Positions 1-5,244 of a stretch of 5,244 bases of DNA are shown here, piece after piece. Location of the stretch: assembly GCA_021823555.1 (NCBI GenBank), contig JAKANW010000277.1:1-5244 (forward strand), written 5' to 3'. Both the position numbers and the translations under genes were made by a program. The first letter of the stretch is position 1, and each line of letters begins with the position of its first letter. The notes beneath the pieces were generated by a model that was not told where the DNA came from, made no database searches, and saw only the letters and a list, made by a program, of their open reading frames with translations. The stretch is from Chloroflexota bacterium. GTDB taxonomy: Bacteria; Chloroflexota; Anaerolineae; Anaerolineales; Villigracilaceae.

Positions 1-918
1 GCGCTGGTTCACATCAAGTGCATCTTTGAGCGTCCTAAAGTCTATACCAAAGCGTTTTGCTGCTTCTAGAAGGAACCGTGGGTCCTTTGGAATGCAGTGT
101 CCGCCGGCGCCTGCGCTTGGATAGAACGGCATAAAGCCAAAAGGCTTGGTGGCTGCCGCGTCGATCACTTCCCAGACATCCACACCCAGCCGGTCGCACA
201 TGATAGCCAACTCGTTGACCAATCCAATATTGATCATGCGGAAGGTGTTCTCGAGCAGTTTGGCCATCTCGGCCACTTCCGCCGAAGAGACGCGCACTAC
301 CGTATCCAGGGCCTGTTTGTACCAGACCGAGGCCACGTCCGAGCAGTCTTCCGTGATGCCGCCCACCACCTTGGGAGTATTCTTGGTGGTCCAATCCGTG
401 CGGCCAGGATCCACCCGTTCAGGAGAAAAAGCGATAAAGAGATTCTCGCCGATCTTCAAGCCGTTGGTTTCGTTCAAGCGCGGCAAAACCATCTCACGCG
501 TCGTACCGGGATAGGTACTGGATTCAAGCACCACTACCATACCCGGGTGGGCATAGGGGGTCAGCGCCTCAGTAGCCGAGACAATGAACGACAAGTCCGG
601 GTCGCCGGTCTTGCGCAGCGGCGTCGGGACGCAGATGCTGACCGCGTCCATATCCTTGAGCACCGAAAAGTCAGCCGTCATTTCCAGCCTGCCAGCCTTG
701 TGCAAGCGGTCAACAGCCTCGCTCGGTACATCCTGAATATAGGAGAGGCCTTTATGGAAGGTATCCACCTTGCGCCTGTCCGGGTCAATGCCGGTGACCT
801 TGAAGCCGGCCTCGGCAAATACAACCGCCAGTGGCATCCCAACATATCCCATACCGAGAATGCCGATCCTGGCGCTCTTATCCTGTAACTTTTTGATGAG
901 GTCTTCTTTAGTGGTCAT
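1..918 (-). CDS. Nucleotide-sugar dehydrogenase, UDP-GlcNAc 6-dehydrogenase (WbpA/WecC) type, C-terminus cut by window edge
   Basis: Predicted cytoplasmic NAD-dependent enzyme that oxidises the C6 hydroxyl of a UDP-sugar to a carboxylate in two steps, feeding surface polysaccharide synthesis. The 306 visible residues read in order: Rossmann motif GILGMGYVG (19-27), CVPTPL followed by DPDLS (96-110), ESSTYPGTT (132-140), FSPERVDPG (164-172), helix EVAEMAKLLENTFR (214-227) with the family's conserved Lys220 and Asn224, and catalytic Cys275 in GGHCIPKDP. GGHCIP and VPTPL...PDLS resemble WbpA/WecC-type UDP-HexNAc dehydrogenases more than UDP-glucose dehydrogenases, which usually have GGSCFPKD. 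The family is about 430 residues, so roughly the last 30% (UDP-binding domain) is off the window. The ATG at 918 is favoured because an in-frame TAA lies two codons upstream (922-924); a modest AGGA (928-931) precedes it by 9 nt. The exact substrate is inferred; the family assignment is firm. Confidence 0.93.
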   Translation of the reverse strand, partial: MTTKEDLIKKLQDKSARIGILGMGYVGMPLAVVFAEAGFKVTGIDPDRRKVDTFHKGLSYIQDVPSEAVDRLHKAGRLEMTADFSVLKDMDAVSICVPTPLRKTGDPDLSFIVSATEALTPYAHPGMVVVLESSTYPGTTREMVLPRLNETNGLKIGENLFIAFSPERVDPGRTDWTTKNTPKVVGGITEDCSDVASVWYKQALDTVVRVSSAEVAEMAKLLENTFRMINIGLVNELAIMCDRLGVDVWEVIDAAATKPFGFMPFYPSAGAGGHCIPKDPRFLLEAAKRFGIDFRTLKDALDVNQR

Positions 919-1048
919 AGATTATTTTCCTGGAAATCACACAATTTGAAATAGATTAGCCTACGTACTGCGGCCATTCCCCGCGAGGGGCAATTCCTTG
1001 TTTTCTTTGCCGCGTATAGCGCACTACTCTATGGATAAATTCTCCCCT
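919..1048. other. Intergenic leader upstream of the dehydrogenase
   Basis: This non-coding stretch lies between the zinc-ribbon gene's terminator and the dehydrogenase start. It should contain the dehydrogenase promoter, because the upstream gene ends in an intrinsic terminator, but I found no convincing -35/-10 pair on the minus strand. It holds a short GC-rich hairpin at 976-994: CCCC (979-982) pairs with GGGG (987-990) around a 4-nt loop, extended by ATT/AAT with one bulged base. In minus-strand RNA this hairpin would sit in the 5' leader, about 60 nt before the start codon. Confidence 0.45.
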
Positions 1049-1084
1049 AAAAAAGAGACAGCCACCACCCAGCGACTGTCTCTT
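1049..1084 (-). terminator. Rho-independent terminator of the zinc-ribbon gene
   Basis: A perfect 9-bp inverted repeat (AAGAGACAG at 1053-1061, CTGTCTCTT at 1076-1084) encloses a 14-nt loop. On the minus strand the hairpin is followed directly by a run of six T (1049-1054, the last one or two bases shared with the stem). The stem begins 9 nt after the TAA at 1094-1096. Only the minus-strand side has the U-tract, so it terminates the zinc-ribbon transcript and isolates it from the dehydrogenase. Confidence 0.85.
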
Positions 1085-1093
1085 GGCTTTTGG

Positions 1094-1720
1094 TTATTGC
1101 TGCGTCCCGCATTCGGGACAGAATTTGGCGTCTGCCTGCAGCTTTGCGCCGCAGTTCTTGCAGAATTTTTCGGCCGCGAGCGGCTTGCCGCAATTCGGAC
1201 AGAACTTTCCGCCGCTGACCTTTGCGCCGCAATGCGGACAGGCCGCCACGATGGTCTGCTTGAATTGGCCTGCGCCGATGTATTCCACCTGGGATGCTTT
1301 CGTGCGCGCATCATTGATTGCTGCATCTACTTGAATGGATGACATTTCCTCCTGCAAATCAGGGGCGCAGTCCTTGCACAGGGTGCGCTCGTTGTTCCAG
1401 CAATCGTCATCCACCCAGTGGCCGCAGCGTTTGCATTTATGGAAATGGGGCTGGGCTTCCTGGACAGCTCGTGCAAACGCGTCATCGTGCGCCTTCTGCC
1501 AGCCCGCCGAACGGACGGTGTGGGCCGCGCTCGATACGCTCCCAAACACGCCGCCCAGCAGGTTATTGGCAGCATCCAGCGCGTTCGTGATAGCGCCTGT
1601 CGCCGAACCCTCGAAACGCGTTTGGTAACCATTCCCACAGCGGTCACAATAAAATTCGAATTGAAAACCATTGTCCGTGCTTTGATCCTGATGATTACGA
1701 GTGAATTGGATGAGCGGCAT
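1094..1720 (-). CDS. Multi-zinc-ribbon protein of unknown function
   Basis: A 208-residue, probably soluble protein with 13 ordered cysteines. The N-terminal part has CDRCG (Cys25, Cys28). Residues about 38-70 are Gly/Ala/Ser-rich (ATGAITNALDAANNLLGG and on), possibly a weak amphipathic or flexible segment. The middle has CKRCG (96, 99), Cys107 and CKDC (115, 118), a treble-clef or zinc-ribbon-like cluster. The C-terminus has four CxxCG knuckles at Cys161/164, 174/177, 187/190 and 201/204, spaced 13, 13 and 14 residues, which is two tandem zinc ribbons of the DZANK/zinc-ribbon-3 kind. The ATG at 1720 is fixed by a strong AAGGAG 6 nt upstream. The gene has its own likely promoter and terminator and appears monocistronic. 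Such proteins commonly act as nucleic-acid or protein adaptors, but nothing here identifies a partner. The coding reading is certain; the function is unknown. Confidence 0.88.
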   Translation of the reverse strand: MPLIQFTRNHQDQSTDNGFQFEFYCDRCGNGYQTRFEGSATGAITNALDAANNLLGGVFGSVSSAAHTVRSAGWQKAHDDAFARAVQEAQPHFHKCKRCGHWVDDDCWNNERTLCKDCAPDLQEEMSSIQVDAAINDARTKASQVEYIGAGQFKQTIVAACPHCGAKVSGGKFCPNCGKPLAAEKFCKNCGAKLQADAKFCPECGTQQ

Positions 1721-1724
1721 ACTA

Positions 1725-1732
1725 ATCTCCTT
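1725..1732 (-). promoter_or_regulatory. Shine-Dalgarno of the zinc-ribbon gene
   Basis: Minus-strand AAGGAGAT has its GGAG core (1727-1730) 6 nt before the ATG at 1720. It is a near-ideal match that sets the start and suggests efficient translation. Confidence 0.85.
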
Positions 1733-1750
1733 CGTAATATTATGCGGCCA

Positions 1751-1779
1751 ATTCTAGCACTGAATCAAACAGTTGAAAA
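1751..1779 (-). promoter_or_regulatory. Candidate sigma-70-type promoter of the zinc-ribbon gene
   Basis: On the minus strand, TTTTCA (1774-1779; 4 of 6 matches to TTGACA) lies 17 bp from TAGAAT (1751-1756; 5 of 6 matches to TATAAT). Transcription would start near 1744, giving a leader of about 24 nt that includes the Shine-Dalgarno. It lies between the palindrome at 1793-1825 and the gene, as expected if that palindrome ends the upstream transcript. It was found by eye only. Confidence 0.45.
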
Positions 1780-1792
1780 ATACGCCAGAACA

Positions 1793-1825
1793 AGACCCTA
1801 AAGGTTTTGAAAACCTTTAAGGTCT
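1793..1825 (-). terminator. 33-bp near-perfect palindrome, probable terminator after the PLP-enzyme gene
   Basis: Two 16-nt arms (1793-1808 and 1810-1825) flank a single central base and differ at one position. The core is AAAGGTTTT-G-AAAACCTTT. It begins 6 nt past the PLP-gene stop codon, so it can end or protect that transcript. The downstream minus-strand sequence TCTTGTTCTGG is only moderately U-rich, so termination may be weak. The near absence of a loop means the stem must open a few central pairs. It could instead be a dispersed intergenic palindrome or a protein-binding site. Confidence 0.55.
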
Positions 1826-1831
1826 ATCATT

Positions 1832-3298
1832 TCACATCAATCCAACTTCTTTATTGAACTCTACGATCAACTCATCAATCTCATCAGCCTGTTTCTGAAC
1901 ATCCGTCCAGTAAGTTGGCCCATACCACTGTTGCTGGATCTCTTCGTAGGTTTTACCCTGTTGTTCGACCCAGGTGTAGTATTTCAGATTGTGCACGCGG
2001 CGGCGGTCAGGGTAGCGCAGTTCGAGCATGTTGTCCGTGGACTGCTGGAGAATCCAGCGGGCGTAATCAGCCGCGGCATTGTTGTCTGTGTATGGACCGT
2101 ACTCCTGGCGCATCTCACCAATGCGGGAATGATACAGTTCCATCGAGTCGGTCAGCACGGTGATGACAATGTCGTGCTCATCCATTTCGTAATATTTCGC
2201 CATCTTGATAGCCGTCAACACGTTGGAAATGCCAGAGAAACCCAGCAGGTCGAGCTGCGCCACCAATTTTTCAGAAACCCCACGCTCAACCAGGTAGGCG
2301 CGTCCCGCTTCCTCGTTGAACAAGCGCGAGACATTCACCACGGCATTATCGTCAATCGCCACGACCAGGTCGGTGTTCTTGGTGTTGTGGATCCACGGCA
2401 CGTGCTTGTCGCCAATGCCCTCAATGCGGTGAGAGCCGAACCCATTTTCGAGCAGGGTCGGGCATTGCAACGCTTCGCTGGCCGCGATCTTACTGTCGGG
2501 GAAGAGTTTCTTCATGTAATCGCCGCTGGCAATCGTGCCCGCCGAACCCGTAGCCGAAGCCATGCCGCGGTAGCGGTCGTTTGGTCCCATCACCTGTTTG
2601 AGCACTTCCTCCATGGCGTGCCCCGTTACCTCGAAGTGCCACAGATAGTTGCCGAATTCCTCGAACTGGTTGAAGATCATCAGGTCCTGGCCCGAAGCGC
2701 GCAGTTCCTTGCACTTGTCGAAGATTTCCTTCACGTTCGACTCCGAGCCGGGCGTCTTGATGGTCTCCCCTGCGATCTTCGACAGCCAGTCGAAGCGTTC
2801 CTTGGACATTCCTTCGGGCAGGATGGCAATCGACTCGCAGGCCAGCAGGGCGGAATCATACGCGCCGCCGCGACAATAGTTGCCCGTCGAAGGCCAGACC
2901 GCTTTCTGGGCCGTCGGGTCGAACTGACCCGTGATCAGCCGCGGCACCAGGCAGGAGAACGCCGCACCAACTTTGTGCGCGCCGGTCGGGAACCATTTGC
3001 CGACCAGCACGACGATGCGCGCCGGAACCCCTGTCAGCGAGGAGGGAAGCTCCAGATAGTTGACCCCGCCAAAGATCCCGCCTGAAGCGGCGGGCTGGTT
3101 ATGCCAGTTGATGCGGAACAGGTTGCGCGGATGAACATCCCACAGCCCAATCCCCTTTAATTCCTCCTTCACCCTGGCAGGAATCTTCGATGGGTTTTTC
3201 ATCTGGGCGTAGGTTGGGATGACGATGTTCCGCTCGCGGGCGCGCTGGATGGCGCGGGCGCGGCGGTCTTTGTGGATGGTGAGATCAATCGTGGTCAT
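1832..3298 (-). CDS. Fold-type II PLP-dependent enzyme, TrpB/cysteine-synthase-like ('PLP-dependent protein subunit beta')
   Basis: A 488-residue, probably cytosolic enzyme expected to work on an amino acid by beta- or gamma-elimination/replacement; the reaction is unknown. Lys109 in TGAHKVGAAF (105-114) is the likely Schiff-base lysine and closely resembles the TrpB motif TGAHKIN. STGNYCRGG (137-145) is the substrate-carboxylate loop, of the S-x-GN type seen in cysteine synthases and threonine dehydratases. GSAGTIASG (251-259) is the Gly-rich phosphate-binding loop. The protein is much longer than CysK (about 310) and longer than TrpB (about 400), with an extended N-terminus and a charged C-terminal tail (about 420-488). 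The start at 3298 is chosen because AGGAG lies exactly 6 nt upstream. The in-frame ATG at 3304 directly abuts that Shine-Dalgarno, and the one at 3352 has none. No trpA or cysE lies beside it. A GntR-type operator-like palindrome overlaps its promoter. Family confident, substrate not. Confidence 0.9.
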   Translation of the reverse strand: MTTIDLTIHKDRRARAIQRARERNIVIPTYAQMKNPSKIPARVKEELKGIGLWDVHPRNLFRINWHNQPAASGGIFGGVNYLELPSSLTGVPARIVVLVGKWFPTGAHKVGAAFSCLVPRLITGQFDPTAQKAVWPSTGNYCRGGAYDSALLACESIAILPEGMSKERFDWLSKIAGETIKTPGSESNVKEIFDKCKELRASGQDLMIFNQFEEFGNYLWHFEVTGHAMEEVLKQVMGPNDRYRGMASATGSAGTIASGDYMKKLFPDSKIAASEALQCPTLLENGFGSHRIEGIGDKHVPWIHNTKNTDLVVAIDDNAVVNVSRLFNEEAGRAYLVERGVSEKLVAQLDLLGFSGISNVLTAIKMAKYYEMDEHDIVITVLTDSMELYHSRIGEMRQEYGPYTDNNAAADYARWILQQSTDNMLELRYPDRRRVHNLKYYTWVEQQGKTYEEIQQQWYGPTYWTDVQKQADEIDELIVEFNKEVGLM

Positions 3299-3304
3299 GG
3301 GCAT

Positions 3305-3309
3305 CTCCT
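3305..3309 (-). promoter_or_regulatory. Shine-Dalgarno that decides the PLP-enzyme start
   Basis: Minus-strand AGGAG stands 6 nt before the ATG at 3298. The in-frame ATG at 3302-3304 follows it with no spacer and so is unlikely to be used. This shortens the longest reading by 18 residues. Confidence 0.8.
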
Positions 3310-3327
3310 GCCTGCTACAATGCAGGC
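3310..3327 (-). other. Hairpin abutting the PLP-enzyme ribosome-binding site
   Basis: GCCTGC (3310-3315) and GCAGGC (3322-3327) form a perfect 6-bp stem with a 6-nt loop. In minus-strand RNA its 3' arm ends one base before the AGGAG. It does not cover the Shine-Dalgarno itself, but could affect ribosome access or 5'-end stability. A stem this short can also occur by chance. Confidence 0.4.
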
Positions 3328-3334
3328 GCACTTG

Positions 3335-3359
3335 ATTAAAGTTGTCAGACAACTTTAAT
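3335..3359. promoter_or_regulatory. Putative GntR (FadR-subfamily) operator
   Basis: A perfect 25-bp palindrome: ATTAAAGTTGTC, central A, GACAACTTTAAT. Its core TTGTCAGACAA fits the TnGTnnnACnA pattern known for FadR-subfamily GntR regulators. It overlaps two bases of the PLP-gene -10 box and covers the predicted start site near 3351, the classic place for repression by steric block. No regulator gene is in the window, so the binding protein is inferred. An alternative is that it works as an RNA or DNA hairpin, but the lack of a loop and its place at the promoter argue for a dimeric repressor. Confidence 0.65.
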
Positions 3360-3363
3360 TATA
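3358..3363 (-). promoter_or_regulatory. -10 box of the PLP-enzyme promoter
   Basis: A perfect TATAAT on the minus strand. Start of transcription is expected near 3351, giving a leader of about 53 nt. The hexamer 17 bp upstream (TGGTGC, 3381-3386) is a poor -35, so the promoter may need an activator or be weak. It overlaps the operator-like palindrome on one side and the divergent cyclase promoter on the other. Confidence 0.5.
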
Positions 3364-3374
3364 TCGCACAAAGT

Positions 3375-3403
3375 TTGAGTGCACCATATTCTTGTCATAT
3401 AAT
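3375..3403 (+). promoter_or_regulatory. Promoter of the diguanylate cyclase gene, predicting a leaderless mRNA
   Basis: TTGAGT (3375-3380), a 17-bp spacer, then a perfect TATAAT (3398-3403). A start 7 nt after the -10 falls on 3410, the A of the ATG. No Shine-Dalgarno-like purine run precedes that ATG, which agrees with leaderless translation. The -35 lies inside the spacer of the divergent PLP-gene promoter. Confidence 0.65.
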
Positions 3404-3409
3404 GTTCGT

Positions 3410-5244
3410 ATGACCGTATCCTGGGATTCACTGGCGGCTCTGCTTATTCTGAATGGATTGATTTCCGCGCTGATCGCGGTGCGGTCATGGCTGAGGCGAA
3501 AACGCCCGGGACAGGCAGCTTTTGCCGGGCTGATGTGTTCCATCTCTGTTTATGCGGTTGGATATGGGCTGGAAACCGCTGCTCGTACCCTGGAGGGAAA
3601 AACATTCTGGATCATCCTGGAAAATCCCGCTATCGTCTGCATCGGTCCTTTCTGGCTGCTCTTTACCCTGGGATACGCACAAAAGGCCTGGGCGACAAAA
3701 GAACGCGTCATCATGTTGTTCATCATCCCGGCGGTGACGTTACTATGGTTTGCCGCAGGGCTATGGAAGACCATGTACTACGTCTCCCCAACTCCGGCGA
3801 CCGCCAGCGGCGGGCCATTGATCTTCGAACGCGGTCCGTGGTACTGGGTACAGATGATCTATACGTATAGCCTGCTGATCATTGGCACGGTGGTCTTGAT
3901 TCGGGCGGCTTTGCGCATGCCAGATATCTACCGTGGTCAGGTGGCCATCCTCCTGATCGGCCTGGCCGTCCCATGGTTGACCAATGGTTATTATCTGCTC
4001 AGTCCCTTGGTTTTTCCTGCATACCAACTGCCTATTGATCCAACCCCGGTTGCCTTTTCCGCGATTGGCATCCTGTACAGCGTCGGAGTCTTTGGCTTCC
4101 GGTTGTTTGACCTGGTTCCGGTGGCGCGCACGGCTGTCTTCGAGCACATTCCGGAACTGGTGATCGTGCTGGACGAGAAAGACCTGATCGTGGATATCAA
4201 CGCCACTGCGCGCGCCTGGCTGGAACTGGACTATCACTCCGCCATTGGCCGGGGAGCGGCCTTGTTGTTCCGCCGCTGGCCCGACCTGTATCAACGTTTC
4301 GAGAATGTCGGGGAAACGTATGAAGAGGTTCATATCCATGGCAATCCACCTCGGGAACTGGAACTGACCATCCTGCCCCTGAAGGATATGCGGGGCAGGC
4401 TTGTTGGGCGGCTCATCATGGGGCGCGATATCACCCTCAGCAAACAAATTGACAAACAGCTTCACTTGCAAATTGCCGCGCTGGATGCAGCCGCCAACGA
4501 AATCGTCATTACAGATACAACCGGGACCTGCATTTGGGTCAACCCCGCTTTCACGCGCGTCAGCGGCTATCGTGCAGACGAGATCATCGGCAGGAAACAG
4601 TCCATCCTTAAATCCGGGGCCCAGGATGACAAGTTTTACAAGGATCTCTGGGAAACAATCCTGGCCGGGCAGACCTGGAGCGGTGAAATTGTAAACAAAC
4701 ACAAGGAAGGCCATCTCTATATCGAGGAGATGACCATCGCTCCCGTGCGCAACGCCGACGGCGAGATTACCAACTTCATCGCCATCAAGCAGGATATCAC
4801 CGAGCGCAAGCGGATCGAGAACAATTTGCAGGAGGCCTATCGCCGGCTCGAAGCCCATGTGCAGGAGATCGAGATCCTGCAAACACAATTACGTGAACAG
4901 GCGATCCGTGATCCACTGACCGGCTTGTTCAACCGCCGTTACCTGGAAGAAACAATGGAGCGCGAGACAGCCCGCGCCCTGCGGGAGGCTCACGACCTAT
5001 GCGTGGCCATGATTGACGTGGATCATTTCAAGAATTTCAATGACTTTTATGGACATAAAGTCGGTGATGCGATCCTGCAATCCCTGGGGGCCATGTTACT
5101 GGGCAACACGCGCCTCGGCGACATCGCCTGCCGATATGGAGGCGAAGAATTCATTGTCATTATGCCGGGAGCCTCCCTCGAAGATGCCCACAAGCGAGCC
5201 GACCAGTGGCGCGAGAAGTTCAAAAACCAGCAAACATCAGATCG
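3410..5244 (+). CDS. Membrane diguanylate cyclase: HisKA_7TM-type sensor, two PAS domains, GGDEF; C-terminus cut by window edge
   Basis: Predicted inner-membrane sensor that makes c-di-GMP from two GTP; 611 residues are visible. Seven hydrophobic segments (about 6-26, 36-56, 72-91, 98-118, 146-167, 176-198, 211-231), with GPWYWVQMIY at 142-151, match the 7TM sensor usually found on histidine kinases. PAS1 spans about 244-345 (ending near GRDIT, 338-342). PAS2 spans about 355-468, from AALDAAANEIVITD to the typical end DITERKR (462-468). A charged coiled-coil signalling helix (about 465-500) leads to the GGDEF domain at DPLTGLFNRR (501-510). IDVDHFK carries metal-binding Asp536, the active-site motif is GGEEF (577-581), and RLGD (568-571) lies five residues before it as an intact inhibitory I-site. 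The domain therefore looks catalytically competent and feedback-controlled. About the last 30-60 residues, plus any further domain such as EAL, lie beyond the edge. ATG 3410 is preferred: in-frame TAA at 3356, and the next Met (42) would remove the first helix. Confidence 0.94.
   Translation, partial: MTVSWDSLAALLILNGLISALIAVRSWLRRKRPGQAAFAGLMCSISVYAVGYGLETAARTLEGKTFWIILENPAIVCIGPFWLLFTLGYAQKAWATKERVIMLFIIPAVTLLWFAAGLWKTMYYVSPTPATASGGPLIFERGPWYWVQMIYTYSLLIIGTVVLIRAALRMPDIYRGQVAILLIGLAVPWLTNGYYLLSPLVFPAYQLPIDPTPVAFSAIGILYSVGVFGFRLFDLVPVARTAVFEHIPELVIVLDEKDLIVDINATARAWLELDYHSAIGRGAALLFRRWPDLYQRFENVGETYEEVHIHGNPPRELELTILPLKDMRGRLVGRLIMGRDITLSKQIDKQLHLQIAALDAAANEIVITDTTGTCIWVNPAFTRVSGYRADEIIGRKQSILKSGAQDDKFYKDLWETILAGQTWSGEIVNKHKEGHLYIEEMTIAPVRNADGEITNFIAIKQDITERKRIENNLQEAYRRLEAHVQEIEILQTQLREQAIRDPLTGLFNRRYLEETMERETARALREAHDLCVAMIDVDHFKNFNDFYGHKVGDAILQSLGAMLLGNTRLGDIACRYGGEEFIVIMPGASLEDAHKRADQWREKFKNQQTSD

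Noticed and set aside
97..888. Plus-strand 263-codon open frame
   Set aside because: It is the antisense shadow of the dehydrogenase, whose minus-strand reading carries all family motifs. Its own translation shows no recognisable domain.
998..1801. Several overlapping plus-strand frames of 83-127 codons
   Set aside because: All are antisense to the zinc-ribbon gene or cross its terminator; the minus-strand frame has the cysteine pattern, Shine-Dalgarno and terminator.
1931..3085. Plus-strand 384-codon open frame
   Set aside because: It lies wholly antisense to the PLP enzyme and has a His/Arg/Val-rich composition typical of antisense frames, with no Shine-Dalgarno or motif.
3299..3352. 18-residue N-terminal extension of the PLP enzyme (ATG at 3352 or 3304)
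   Set aside because: The ATG at 3352 lies inside the operator palindrome, at or before the predicted transcription start, and has no Shine-Dalgarno. The ATG at 3304 abuts the AGGAG. The ATG at 3298 has ideal spacing.
3487..3870. Plus-strand 127-codon frame within the cyclase N-terminus
   Set aside because: Out of frame with the continuous 7TM-PAS-PAS-GGDEF reading and without any recognisable feature.
3761..4888. Minus-strand 375-codon open frame
   Set aside because: Antisense to the PAS region of the cyclase, whose plus-strand frame is continuous from 3410 to the window end with clear domains.
1..5244. Defence island, mobile element, CRISPR array, riboswitch or tRNA
   Set aside because: I looked on both strands for transposase or nuclease motifs, spaced direct repeats, terminal inverted repeats and cloverleaf-like segments and saw none. 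The genes are ordinary metabolic and signalling types.

Overview
The window carries four protein-coding genes, two of them cut by its edges. Three lie on the minus strand: a nucleotide-sugar dehydrogenase (1-918, C-terminus off the left edge), a small multi-zinc-ribbon protein (1094-1720) and a fold-type II PLP enzyme (1832-3298). The fourth runs divergently on the plus strand: a 7TM-PAS-PAS-GGDEF diguanylate cyclase (3410-5244, C-terminus off the right edge). There are no RNA genes, insertion sequences, CRISPR arrays or long direct repeats.

Organism: moderate GC, Shine-Dalgarno starts next to one apparently leaderless start, a HisKA_7TM-type sensor on a GGDEF output, and an unusual long TrpB/CysK-like PLP protein. 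This fits a free-living, probably anaerobic bacterium. A Chloroflexota (Anaerolineae-like) origin is my best guess, but it rests on gene-type recollection only, without a marker gene.

Layout: the dehydrogenase supplies a UDP-uronic (amino) sugar for surface polysaccharide. It is separated by about 175 bp from the zinc-ribbon gene, which has its own promoter-like sequence, a strong Shine-Dalgarno and an intrinsic terminator (1049-1084), so it looks monocistronic. A near-perfect palindrome at 1793-1825 separates it from the PLP enzyme. The 111 bp between the PLP gene and the cyclase (3299-3409) is the densest regulatory segment. It holds back-to-back promoters, a 25-bp palindrome matching the operator pattern of FadR-subfamily GntR regulators placed over the predicted PLP-gene transcription start, a hairpin touching the PLP-gene Shine-Dalgarno, and a cyclase promoter whose predicted start coincides with the A of the ATG.

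The genes do not form an obvious single pathway. c-di-GMP often controls polysaccharide production, so a link between the cyclase and the dehydrogenase is possible but only inferred. I see no convincing novel multi-gene system. The most interesting items are the PLP enzyme's mixed active-site motifs, its putative GntR operator, and the leaderless cyclase.
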